A DNA stretch of 64,000 nucleotides. Origin: Xenoacremonium recifei. Taxonomy: Eukaryota; Ascomycota; Sordariomycetes; Hypocreales; Nectriaceae. The DNA lies in contig WOFQ01000004.1 of NCBI GenBank assembly GCA_012184525.1, forward strand, positions 806,001 to 870,000. The letters run 5' to 3'. The stretch's first letter is position 1. Each line of letters begins with the position of its first letter. This document shows positions 46,476-55,591 of this stretch, piece by piece. The notes beneath the pieces were generated by a model, which worked only from the letters and a program-made list of their open reading frames with translations, was not told the origin of the DNA and searched no databases. The position numbers and the translations under genes were made by a program.

Positions 46476-47081
46476 TCATCGGAAGTTATTCCCCTGAACA
46501 GGTACATAATTGGTGCTGGGTCGCGCGAGCGGATTGCCCTCTCGCCACTCAAGCACCTTCTTGAAAGCGGCCCATCCCAGCAAGCCAGCAGTGCCGGCGA
46601 TGAAGCCCCAGACAACGATCTTGTCCTTGTTGCTGTCGCGCTGGAAGCACATGGTGGTGACGATATCCTCGTCGACGCCCTTGCAGAACGAAATGCCCTG
46701 GCTGAGGCAGAAGGCCTTGGTGCACTCGGAGCAGGACGTCGACTTGGAGCGCTGGGCCAGGGGGCTCATCTCGCGCTTGGACTGCGCGTGGAGGTCCGCA
46801 TCGTCGTCGTGGTCGCTGGCAGGGCTGTCGGGGAGGTGGTGAGAGGCTGGGTTGAAGATGTCGAGGCGCTTGTGGAGGGTTGGTTGCTTGCCGTTCTGGT
46901 GCGCGGGGCCGAGGGGGATGATGGTGCTGTTCTTCCCGCAGGTGCATTTGCAGAACGTCGGTGCCGCTACAGAGGAGAGTTAGTCTTGGACGCTGGAAGA
47001 GGGGCGACGAGACGTACAAGCTGCGGAGACGAGCGACACAAAGGCCCCTATTAGGAGTAATATCAGCGATATGCGGGCCAT
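46476..47081 (-). CDS. Cys-rich signal-peptide/TM protein, unknown
   Basis: Two exons (47081-47018, 46966-46476) give 184 aa. A clear signal peptide starts the protein (ARISLILLLIGAFVSLVSA). After it comes CKCTCGKNST, with a possible N-glycosylation site, then a linker rich in Asp and His, then a second Cys cluster: CSECTKAFCLSQGISFCKG followed by TMCFQRDS. A TM segment (IVVWGFIAGTAGLLGWAAF) follows, and a short cytoplasmic tail with KKVLEWREGNPL. So this is a type I membrane protein with about nine lumenal or extracellular Cys, probably in disulfides. I do not recognise a named family. It is divergent from mL50 across 262 bp. Confidence 0.75.
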
Positions 47082-47343
47082 GGCGATGGTGATGGCGGCT
47101 GGACACGGAATAGAGGAGTAATCCAAAGTCTTGGAGTCGCATTTATCTCGAAATGCACCTCCTAAGGGACCATGCATCAAAAGTGGGGCGTGATGACCCG
47201 CTTCAGCCTTCCAGCGACGCCATTCTGATTGGCCCCAATGCCCGACATCGAAAAAGTTCCCCAAACTCCCAAGCTCCAACGACTTTGAATCTTCCCATTC
47301 CCACGCACGCACGACGTCCCTCACAATCCACACAACACCCGCC

Positions 47344-48530
47344 ATGCCTCGAATACCGAGGGTCTGCGGCCTTTCGGCCCTCCAATTGGCCGCTGCGCCA
47401 ACGTCCCGCGTCTCGTTCCGCGCGGCAGCAGCACGAGCCGTCTCGACGACCTCCCCAGCCCAGAGCAAGAACACCGACTGGATCCGCGGAAAGCTGTGGA
47501 AAGGCGAGGCCCCCGGGCCCGAGGATCCCTACACACAACGCATGGAACCCGAAGATGCCTCCAATCTCCCCGCCGAGGCGCGCGAAATCCGTCGCGCTGA
47601 CCGGATCCCCCGCCCCGTGCAGCAGTCCCGTCTGGTGCTGCCCCCGAAGCGCAGCGAGGCCGTGGCCGAGAAGGAGGTGTCCGCGCTGGACGCCTCGTAT
47701 GTGCCTGCGACGACGATCGAGGGGCTCGAGGAGGTTGGCGAGCTGAAGGGCTGGTGGGAGCTGCCGGGCCACTGGGGCGAGGAGAGCGAGTTCCGAGGCT
47801 TTGGCGCCGCTGGGAAGGTCTCGGAGAAGGATGTGTTGGAGGTGTATCTGAGGAGAGCTACGGTTGAGGCGCTGGCTCTGCAGGAGGCTGGATTGCTGGA
47901 CCAGTGGGTGGCGAAGAAGTGGCGGGCGGGTGATCGGGCGGATTTGGACCAGACGCTGGCTATACAGGTTCAGGTGCAGGATGGCAAGGCCTCTCTTAGC
48001 GGGGATGTCTCTGCCGTGGCTGAACGATTGACCAGTGAGGTCGAGGAGGCAGAGGCAGAGGAGAGGATCTCAGCCGAGGAGGCCAAGGAGATTGTCAAGG
48101 CTTGGGACAGCGCCTGGAAGGACGTCGTCCTCAGCGAGCCTCTCAAGTTCGCCGTACGTATCCCCTCTCCCCTATACACACCCACCAAACTAACACCTCC
48201 CAGATCCGCAAACGCCTCTACCAACTCACCGGCACCCTCATCCCCGACGCCAAACTCGGCGCCGCCCGCACCACAAAACACCTCCTCACACTGATCGCCC
48301 GCCCCCCCGCCCAAGACAAACTCGCCGACGTGCTCACCCAGCGCGCCGACATCGCCGCGCTGCCCAACGTCACGCTGCACGCCCGTCGCGTGACTCCCAT
48401 CGACAAGGAGATCGCTGTCGGCCGCTGGAAGGTCATCGAGGAGGAGTTGCGTAAGCGGGATCTGCCTGTTACGGGTACCGCTGGGCTGGTGCGCAATAAG
48501 GAGCGTGAGTGGTTGTCGGGGAGGACTTAG
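47344..48530 (+). CDS. Mitochondrial ribosomal protein mL50
   Basis: Two exons (47344-48153, 48204-48530) give 378 aa, phase 0 at the junction. The N terminus is Arg/Ala/Ser-rich with no acidic residues for 35 residues (RVSFRAAAARAVSTTSPAQ), a mitochondrial presequence. The C-terminal ~110 residues carry the mL50 core: IRKRLYQLTGTLIPDAKLGAA, TKHLLTLIARPP. The family (animal MRPL50, yeast Mrpl13) is a large-subunit component of the mitoribosome. The middle contains a helical acidic segment (EVEEAEAEERISAEEAKEIVK). The assignment rests on the C-terminal block, so it is less sure than for the other ribosomal gene in the window. Confidence 0.75.
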
Positions 48531-48839
48531 GGGGTGTTTGTATGAGTGGGGGGATGATGTGTATACTGTATATGTACAACAGACTAGATGAAAAAGACGT
48601 CGTGTTTTGATAGGCAGGTTTGAAGACAATTCCTGGGGCGCTTATAACTCGCACTCAAAGTGATTCGTCTCACGGAAAGTGTATCTTTCTCATGAAATTG
48701 CACAACTATCCTGATATTGTCTCAAGATTTTAAATTGTATCCTAAATACTATCCTAAAAAAGGTGTACTAGCCGAAGGAGCACAACTCCTCCTGCACTCC
48801 TGTATATACGAGATGTCGTATCTACGAGTTCCCGGAGAT

Positions 48840-51800
48840 TTACAAATATTTTTTCGCCTTGAGCCACTGCTTCACATCCTCCCTATCTCGGGCAAGCCAG
48901 CTTTGCTTGGCCCGAATCGTATCAAGGCTCTGCGCGAGGTCCTGGTCGAAGCCCTTCGTGCTCTTATCACTGAAGAACTTCTCGACGTCGGCGACCTGTT
49001 CAGCGCCGGTGAAGGAGCTTGTGGCCAAGGTGATGACACTGCCAATCATGGACATTCCCGGGGGCAGCTTCTTGGTGATGTCGTCCCAGTTCTCCTTGAG
49101 CCAAGCCCACAGGGCTACCACGCCCTCCTTATGGCCGCGGAGTCCGCTGATGGGCATGTAGAGATCTTGTGTCTTGACCTCCGTGCTGAGAGTATAGTCC
49201 AAGGTTCGCTGGATTAGCTTGGGATCATCAGCGCATCCTAGAGCTCGCAGAGCCGTATTACGCTCGCTGCTCTGCTTCGCTGTCTCATACTCCTTGACCA
49301 TGGCATTATACTCGGCCTCGCCGCCATAGGTTAGGACCACGGCGAAGACACTTGCTCGGAGATTGGGTTGGAGTGCCTCTCGGTCACCCTGGATGAACTT
49401 GTTGAACATCTCGAAAGCCGCTGTCTTGGCAGCCTCGTCGCCTGACAGAGCCGCCTTACCAAACATCAGACCCTTGAAACGCTGAGACATGTGGTCATCT
49501 TTTTCAGTGAACTCCCAACCAAGCTCATTGGCCTTCTTGCTGACGAGGTCACGCTGGAATGCCTTGAGAGCATCCGTCGTCTCCTCGTCCTCGAAGACCC
49601 ATGCATCGCGCAGTGATCCGATACGAAGACTCAATTCGTCCCAGACGATGTACTCGGGCTCACTGTCAAAGCCCTGAAGAAGGGACAGCAACCCCGATGT
49701 CTTCTGGTAACCGGCAGCTGCAAGCGCACCGGCGTCTGCAATCATACCAGCTCTATCCTCCACGCCCAGGAGGCCGGCCTTGGCATTTTGACCAAGTTTC
49801 TGCAGCCGGTCAGAGGTATACGAGGTTCGGTAGATACCCGAGTGGCCGGAATTGATCTTGAAGAAGTCAAAATCGGGCACCTTGAAGTCAGCCTCGCGGG
49901 TGTTGAGAGCAAGATCCTCCTGAAGCCCCTCCTTAGTTCTGAGGTTGAGGAAAACAGGGTACAGGACCTCGTCTTCCTCGGGCTTGACGTCAGCGGTTCG
50001 CAGGAAGCGGTTCTGCTTCACATGGATCAAACCCTTTTCTTCGTCTTCAGTGACAGCAACCACTGGGAAGCCGACTTTCCTCGTCCAGATACCTGCAACT
50101 CGCTCCACGTCTTTGCCACTGGCTTCGCCCAGGGCAGCCCATAGGTCACTGGTTTGAGTATTTCCGTAGGCATGTCTACTAATATATCGACGGATTCCTT
50201 CCAGGAAGATGTCCTCTCCAAGATATTTGGAGAGCATACGGAGGACGCAAGAGCCCTTCTCATAGGAGATGGCGTCAAAGATCTGGTTGACCTCGTCCGC
50301 ACGCTTGACAGGAACTTCAATGGGATGGGACGAACGGAGAGAATCAAGACTCAATGCAGATCGCAGGTCCTCAATAACATAACCGTCCCAAACTCGCCAT
50401 TCTGGGTAAAAGACGTCCATTGCATACCACGACATCCATGTTGCGAAACCCTCCTTCAGCCAGAGACCGTCCCAGAAGTCCATGGTCACCAGGTTACCAA
50501 ACCATTGGTGGGCAAGCTCGTGCTGCACGACCTCGGCCACTCGTTTTTTGGTGGTAGCACTGCTTGTCTTCTCGTCAAGGAGAAGATCAACGACCCGATA
50601 GGTGATGAGACCCCAATTCTCCATGGCACCAGCAGCGAAATCAGGGACCGCGACCATGTCCATCTTGGGCAGGGGATATTTGCTGCCGAACTGGGTTTCA
50701 TAGAAGTCGAGCGTGCGTGCTGCCAGCTCGGCAGAGAAGACGGCATGCTCGATGTTCTGGTCGGGCGTGCACCAGACCTTGATGGGAACACGGAACTTGT
50801 CCGTTTCGTACGCCTTGAAATCTCCAATGATGAAGGCAAGTAGGTATGTCGACATGATTGGGGTTTTATTGTAGGTAACGGCCTTGCGTTTCTTGCCAGT
50901 GATGGTGGAGTCAACCACCTTTTCGGAGGCGACATCCATGTTACTGAGGCACACCAGTTCGGTGTCGGCAATCAGAGTCACCGTGAAAGTGGCCTTGAGA
51001 GCGGGCTCATCCAGACAGGGGAAGGCCCGGCGGGCATCGGTAGCCTCGAGCTGGGTCGTGGCAACATACTTGACGTTTCCGTCGGCGTCCTTGTACGAGG
51101 ACTTGTAGAAGCCGGCCATGTCCTCGTTAAGGATGCCGGTGAAACGCTGGGTCAGCCTCGCTTTCCGGCCCGCCGGGATAGTCTGGTCGAAGGACACGGT
51201 GGTCGTCTGTGTGTCCTTGTCGTACTGCAGTGTGGGAGCTGAGCTGACGGTGGCGCCATCGGCCTCGACACGGGACTCGTGGATGGTGAGCTCAACGGTG
51301 TTGAGCGAGATGGAGGTGGTGTCCTCAACCACGTCAAAGTCGATGACAACGGTCCCCTCGTACGTAAAGGCTTCGAAGTCGGGCTCGAGCGTCAGGTCAT
51401 AGTGCACCGGCTTGACGTTCTTGGGGAGGACCTGGCGGCCGTGGGCGAGGTCGTGGCTGGAGCTGGCCACGGCATCATCGCTGGCGTTGCGGCACATGGC
51501 GCGCCGGTATGAGCAGTATCGTCGAGAAGCCGCGGTGATTGGGGGAGAGGAGGAGCTGGAGCTGCTGTACCGCTGGGCAGAGAGTACAGGCAGAGCGCGG
51601 GAGGATGACAGCGCGGAGTTGACGGTGAGGGTGAGATGTCTGGCTCTAGAAGTAGCTGCTGCTGCTGGTTGGCGGGGGAGGGGCAGCGGCAGCCCGCGAA
51701 GGGGAACGATTGGCTGTACCTCGCATCTGCTGCTGGAACTGGCAATGCAGGGCGTGGCCAGAGAGCTGGAGCTGGAACTGTGGCTGTGGCGCGATCGCCC

Positions 51801-51875
51801 CTCGCCATTGCGGACCAGCCCCAGCGCTCGCCGCAGCGTCGAGGTTGTAGCTAAGCGAAGCTTCATGCCCGGCAC
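48840..51875 (-). CDS. M1 zinc aminopeptidase (APE2/AAP1-like)
   Basis: One exon of 1011 aa. The substrate-recognition motif GAMEN is at residues 416-420 and the zinc site HELAH at 452-456 with the third ligand Glu475 (LWLKEG), exactly 19 residues after His456. The beta-sandwich N-terminal domain (about 145-350) and the C-terminal ERAP1-like helical domain (about 670-1000) are complete. The enzyme trims N-terminal residues from peptides; yeast Ape2 and Aap1 are the nearest named relatives. The first 126 residues are Ser/Arg/Ala-rich with few acidic residues and look like a mitochondrial targeting region. A second ATG at 51497 (residue 127, MCRNASDD) would give a cytosolic form of about the usual family length (885 aa). 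Dual targeting by alternative starts is therefore plausible. Confidence 0.93.
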   Translation of the reverse strand: MPGMKLRLATTSTLRRALGLVRNGEGRSRHSHSSSSSSLATPCIASSSSRCEVQPIVPLRGLPLPLPRQPAAAATSRARHLTLTVNSALSSSRALPVLSAQRYSSSSSSSPPITAASRRYCSYRRAMCRNASDDAVASSSHDLAHGRQVLPKNVKPVHYDLTLEPDFEAFTYEGTVVIDFDVVEDTTSISLNTVELTIHESRVEADGATVSSAPTLQYDKDTQTTTVSFDQTIPAGRKARLTQRFTGILNEDMAGFYKSSYKDADGNVKYVATTQLEATDARRAFPCLDEPALKATFTVTLIADTELVCLSNMDVASEKVVDSTITGKKRKAVTYNKTPIMSTYLLAFIIGDFKAYETDKFRVPIKVWCTPDQNIEHAVFSAELAARTLDFYETQFGSKYPLPKMDMVAVPDFAAGAMENWGLITYRVVDLLLDEKTSSATTKKRVAEVVQHELAHQWFGNLVTMDFWDGLWLKEGFATWMSWYAMDVFYPEWRVWDGYVIEDLRSALSLDSLRSSHPIEVPVKRADEVNQIFDAISYEKGSCVLRMLSKYLGEDIFLEGIRRYISRHAYGNTQTSDLWAALGEASGKDVERVAGIWTRKVGFPVVAVTEDEEKGLIHVKQNRFLRTADVKPEEDEVLYPVFLNLRTKEGLQEDLALNTREADFKVPDFDFFKINSGHSGIYRTSYTSDRLQKLGQNAKAGLLGVEDRAGMIADAGALAAAGYQKTSGLLSLLQGFDSEPEYIVWDELSLRIGSLRDAWVFEDEETTDALKAFQRDLVSKKANELGWEFTEKDDHMSQRFKGLMFGKAALSGDEAAKTAAFEMFNKFIQGDREALQPNLRASVFAVVLTYGGEAEYNAMVKEYETAKQSSERNTALRALGCADDPKLIQRTLDYTLSTEVKTQDLYMPISGLRGHKEGVVALWAWLKENWDDITKKLPPGMSMIGSVITLATSSFTGAEQVADVEKFFSDKSTKGFDQDLAQSLDTIRAKQSWLARDREDVKQWLKAKKYL

Positions 51876-53516
51876 GATTGGCCCATCACCGGCGATTCCG
51901 CAAGGCGAGTCTGGTACTTTTGGTGCACGAAGTGAGTCAGACTGGAGACCGGAGATTTCTCCTGCAACTGGCGATGAACGCGCGCTCGTATAAGGGCATG
52001 CTTATCGATTCTGCGGCCCGCCGGAGCCCTATCTGGCCAATGATCTCGCTCTGCTGAAGGATCTGCTAGATCTTACCTTAGGTAGCTTACCTGACGGATT
52101 CGGCAGGTCCTCAGTAAAGGTACTTCTCTGCGGCATCACGGCCATAAAAGGACGCTTCGGTAAAGGCGGCACGAGGTTTTGAGTCACAATCATATTGCAA
52201 CTAAGTCGAATTGGAGACTTGTTGTTCTTGGGGCCCTTTGTTAGTCAATGAATTCAAATGAAAGCCTCTGGGAGCTAGTCGATCAGGAGCTGAATAATAA
52301 GGAATTTGAATTGAACGAGACAATTATGGACATCTATCTCATGATCTCGGCTAACGATTTCAGTGACTATCTAGACATAACATGAGTGACTCAAAGTTTT
52401 GTGAACCATCATTGCAAAATTGCTCCGACAGACATATCCAGCTAGTTTTCTATGTATTTCAAAGCTCTATGAAAGGTATCGAATGATGCATGACAATTTC
52501 TCTTATATTTTTCTCGGAAGTCTCTTGGTCTCTATGTAGCAGCTCGTGACCGAACAACAGCAGTAAAGCTCGTTTGGTCTAATGGTAAGCATTGGCTTGC
52601 AGCTAGAAAGGGAAAGGGAAACCAACACTGAGAGGTTAGGATCCAGGCCTTCCAAGCGTAGGGTCGGGGTAGAGGCATCTTCATGTTCGTCGCCGTAATG
52701 ATATCAGACTTTGATATTCTTTCTGTCTTTGTATTTACGTGGATTCGAGAGCGGACTATAATTCGAACTTTCAATATGCATTCTTTGTTGGGCGCAACTC
52801 CAATTCTTACATGTGTCTTGTCCCCAGAGCCAGTGCTAATACGGAAACAGACGGAACTTGCTTTAAGGATGCTTCCACAGGCGAGCTATTTGCCATCCCT
52901 GCACAACCTTAGTTCAACGTTTAATCGAGTTTCAAGATCCAGAGACGTAATACGACTCAAGAATGATAATTAATCCGACTCATCGGCATCGGTACTGAAG
53001 AATTCCGACGAGCGAGCTGTATTCCGACGAATCTTTGGCGGTGAATTGGCGAGAACCGGACTTATAGAGCGCACAATGTAAGTCCGACGGCCACTTTCGT
53101 AGCGATTCAATGGAGAACATTCGTTTTATCCCATTTTCGTATTCAGGCCATTTCTATTGGGTCGGAGCTCCGAGCTGCTGTTGTCTCAATTGCTAGTCAA
53201 AAGGAGCGGGAACCGGAATTACTACATTGGGCAATCTCAGCTCCGGGGCTTAGAAGACAAAATCCGGAGACGTGAAGAATGTACGTCTATGAAAGGTCGA
53301 TATTCGACGTCTCGTCATAGGAAATAAAAAGTATATATATTTGCCGTTGGCCGCTCCTGGAGATATGGGAAGGGCAATCAAACCATTGGTTACTCAAACA
53401 ACATCTTCTTGATGTTGGCCAGAGGATTTACAAAGACTCTCTCCTTTCGAGCAACCTTTAAACAAAGTTTCGGAACTCCTCACTTACATCATACACCTTT
53501 CCACAGAAGCAGCACC
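51876..53516. other. Intergenic, AT-richer, weak signals only
   Basis: This 1.6 kb region between divergent genes marks the change to a sparser part of the window. Its 52200-53000 part is more AT-rich than neighbours. A small 45-codon open frame (52248-52385) and a degenerate Pol III A-box-like sequence near 52575 are seen but not called as genes. Nearer the NmrA-like gene there is a direct repeat (ATTCCGACGA at 53002 and 53021) and a TATA-like run (TATATATAT near 53331). Confidence 0.45.
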
Positions 53517-54588
53517 ATGGCTCAGAAGTACGCAAAGGACCAGCCGGCTGGTTTCACCAACCGCATTGAGAAAGTTGCGATTGTGGGCGTAAGTGCTTGA
53601 GACCAAGACACTGAAAACGCAACGATGGGATTTTTAACATGACTTATCACAGGCTGGCGGTACAATTGGATCGCATGTCGTGAAGGCCCTCCTCAAGACC
53701 GGAAAGCATGAGGTGACTGCTATTTCTCGCGAAGGCAGCACTACTAAGCTTCCCGAGGGCGTCCGGGTCGCACGCGTGGACTACGACAATGAAGATTCTC
53801 TCGTCAGCGCTCTGAAGGGCCAGCAGTTCCTTGCCATATCAATGGCTGCTCGAGAGCCCGGGCAGCAGGTCAAGCTCATCAACGCGGCGGCCAAGGCCGG
53901 TGTTCCCTGGGTCATGCCCAACGCCTGGGGCACGGATGTCGCCAACCTGTCGTTGACCAAGGAAAACATGACGGGTGCTGTGCTCGCCGGAATCGATGCT
54001 TGCAAGGAGGCGCAGGGGGTTTCCTACATCGTCATGTGCTGCGGCTTCTGGTACGAGTTCTCCGTTGCGCAAGGTCCCCAATGGTACGGCTTCGACTTCA
54101 AGAACAAGACCATGACCTTCTACGACGACGGCAAGACCCTCACCGATACATCGACCTGGATGCAGGTTGGCCGCGGAGTGGCTGCGCTCCTTAGCCTGAA
54201 GGAATTACCCGAGGACGAGAACGACACATCGCTCACGATCTCAAACTGGCGCGACAAGCCGCTGTACATCAACAGCTTCCACATCTCGCAGAGGGAGATG
54301 TTTGCGAGCGTGCTCAAGGCGCTGGGTGAGACGGAGAAGGACTGGACGGTTCAGTACGAGCCGTCCAAGGAGCGCTGGCAGCGTGGCATGGACGAGATGA
54401 AGAGCGGCAATCGGCTTGGATTCGCGACGGCTATGTACTCTCGCACGTTCTTCCAGAACGGTGATGGAGATTTGACCAAGCATGGCCTTGCGAACGAGGT
54501 GTTGGGGCTGCCAAAGGAGAGTCTCGATGAGGCGTCTGTGAGGGCTGTGGAGATGGTCAAGGCCGGCTACAACTACATGGCTAGGTAG
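53517..54588 (+). CDS. NmrA-like/isoflavone-reductase-type oxidoreductase
   Basis: Two exons (53517-53588, 53653-54588) give 335 aa. The Rossmann fold starts VAIVGAGGTIGSHVVKALLKTG, with the glycine motif formed across the splice junction and followed by HEVTAISRE at the end of strand 2, which leaves the NAD versus NADP preference open. The family (atypical short-chain dehydrogenases, NmrA and isoflavone reductase-like) includes redox sensors and enzymes. Other landmarks are FLAISMAAREPGQQ, VMPNAWGTD and GRGVAALLSLKEL. The start was chosen for its strong context (CACCATGGC); an upstream ATG at 53412 would add 35 residues rich in Phe, His and Arg, possibly a mitochondrial leader. The substrate is unknown. 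Confidence 0.87.
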
Positions 54589-55591
54589 ATTGAACATGAA
54601 CTTGGATCCATGTAATGGCTCCTGGGATTGTCATTAGGTAGTAGGGTTCAATGAAGAGATTCTCTAGTATTGATCATCTTACCATGGACGAATATGGGAA
54701 ATGAAAGCACGGAACATGTACTACAGCCATGCCTGGAGGCTTTGAACGTGGTAGCTTGTTTGATGTCGAATGACCTGAGGTCAGGCTGTATTCGACACTT
54801 TCTCCGAGATCGAATGCACTGTCGTCACCAAGAGAGAGAAGGAAAAAAAATGGTCGACACTATACAGGGCCAAGAAAAGCTTTCCAAATTTTTTTTTCCT
54901 AGGAACAATCCGGGTCTTGGTTCAATGTGTCGAGTATTGTTGAAGGTCTGGTGTAGGCGAGCGTGGGATGAGCTCGAGCTTGAGACAGCAGCAATGAACG
55001 CGATTGAAGGTCAGACAATTCGGCGGGCGCGCTGGTTAGGACTCCTACAGGGCAGGGCGACGTCTCAGCTCCCGGACAATTGTTCCCGCGGCGGCGGCAG
55101 AGGAACTTTCCATTAGGTTAAAGTGTACTCCGTATGCTTACGCCGCTCTACGTATGGACCGTTCTGGACCTACTGGGCTGCAACTTCACTGCCCAATCGA
55201 CGGCGCGAGATGGACAACTCATGGGGTTTCTCGGTGCATCGCACAGATCCCGCATTATTTGTGCGTCCCTGGATACCGGGGTCTCAGTTCAGTTCAGTTC
55301 AGTTCAGTGCATCCCTGTGGCGCCCTCGGGCCTTTCCCGCCTTTGTGCCGTCCGGAGCTTTCCTCGACCGCTGCAGGCCATTCTAGCTTTGCTTTGCTTG
55401 CTTTGCCACCCCCTCCCTTCCATTCCTATGAGCAGCCACCCAACCAACTGCCGGGTTCCTTCTCTCCTCCCACCTCGTGATTCGTTCTGTCGAGCTTCGC
55501 GTCTTCGCTGAAATCGACACTCCTTGAAGAACCGTGTGTGCTCCGGCACAGGGTTGTCCCCGTGTGAGCCCGCAAGCTGCCATGATTGGCC
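54589..55591. promoter_or_regulatory. Upstream region of the histidine kinase gene
   Basis: A 1 kb region with no supported gene. It includes a TCAGT pentamer repeat (55284-55308) and a CT-rich part (55380-55510) likely to be promoter or 5' leader. A small upstream reading frame (ATGATTGGCCATGGATGA, starting 55582) overlaps the kinase start codon and could reduce its translation. Confidence 0.45.
55284..55308. repeat. TCAGT pentanucleotide repeat, five copies
   Basis: Five perfect TCAGT units. The repeat is a microsatellite about 285 bp upstream of the hybrid histidine kinase start codon and could vary in length between strains. Confidence 0.9.

Noticed and set aside
52568..52650. tRNA-like sequence with A-box-like TGGTCTAATGG and a weak B box
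   Set aside because: The D, anticodon and acceptor stems do not pair and the B box has two mismatches. At most a tRNA-derived relic.
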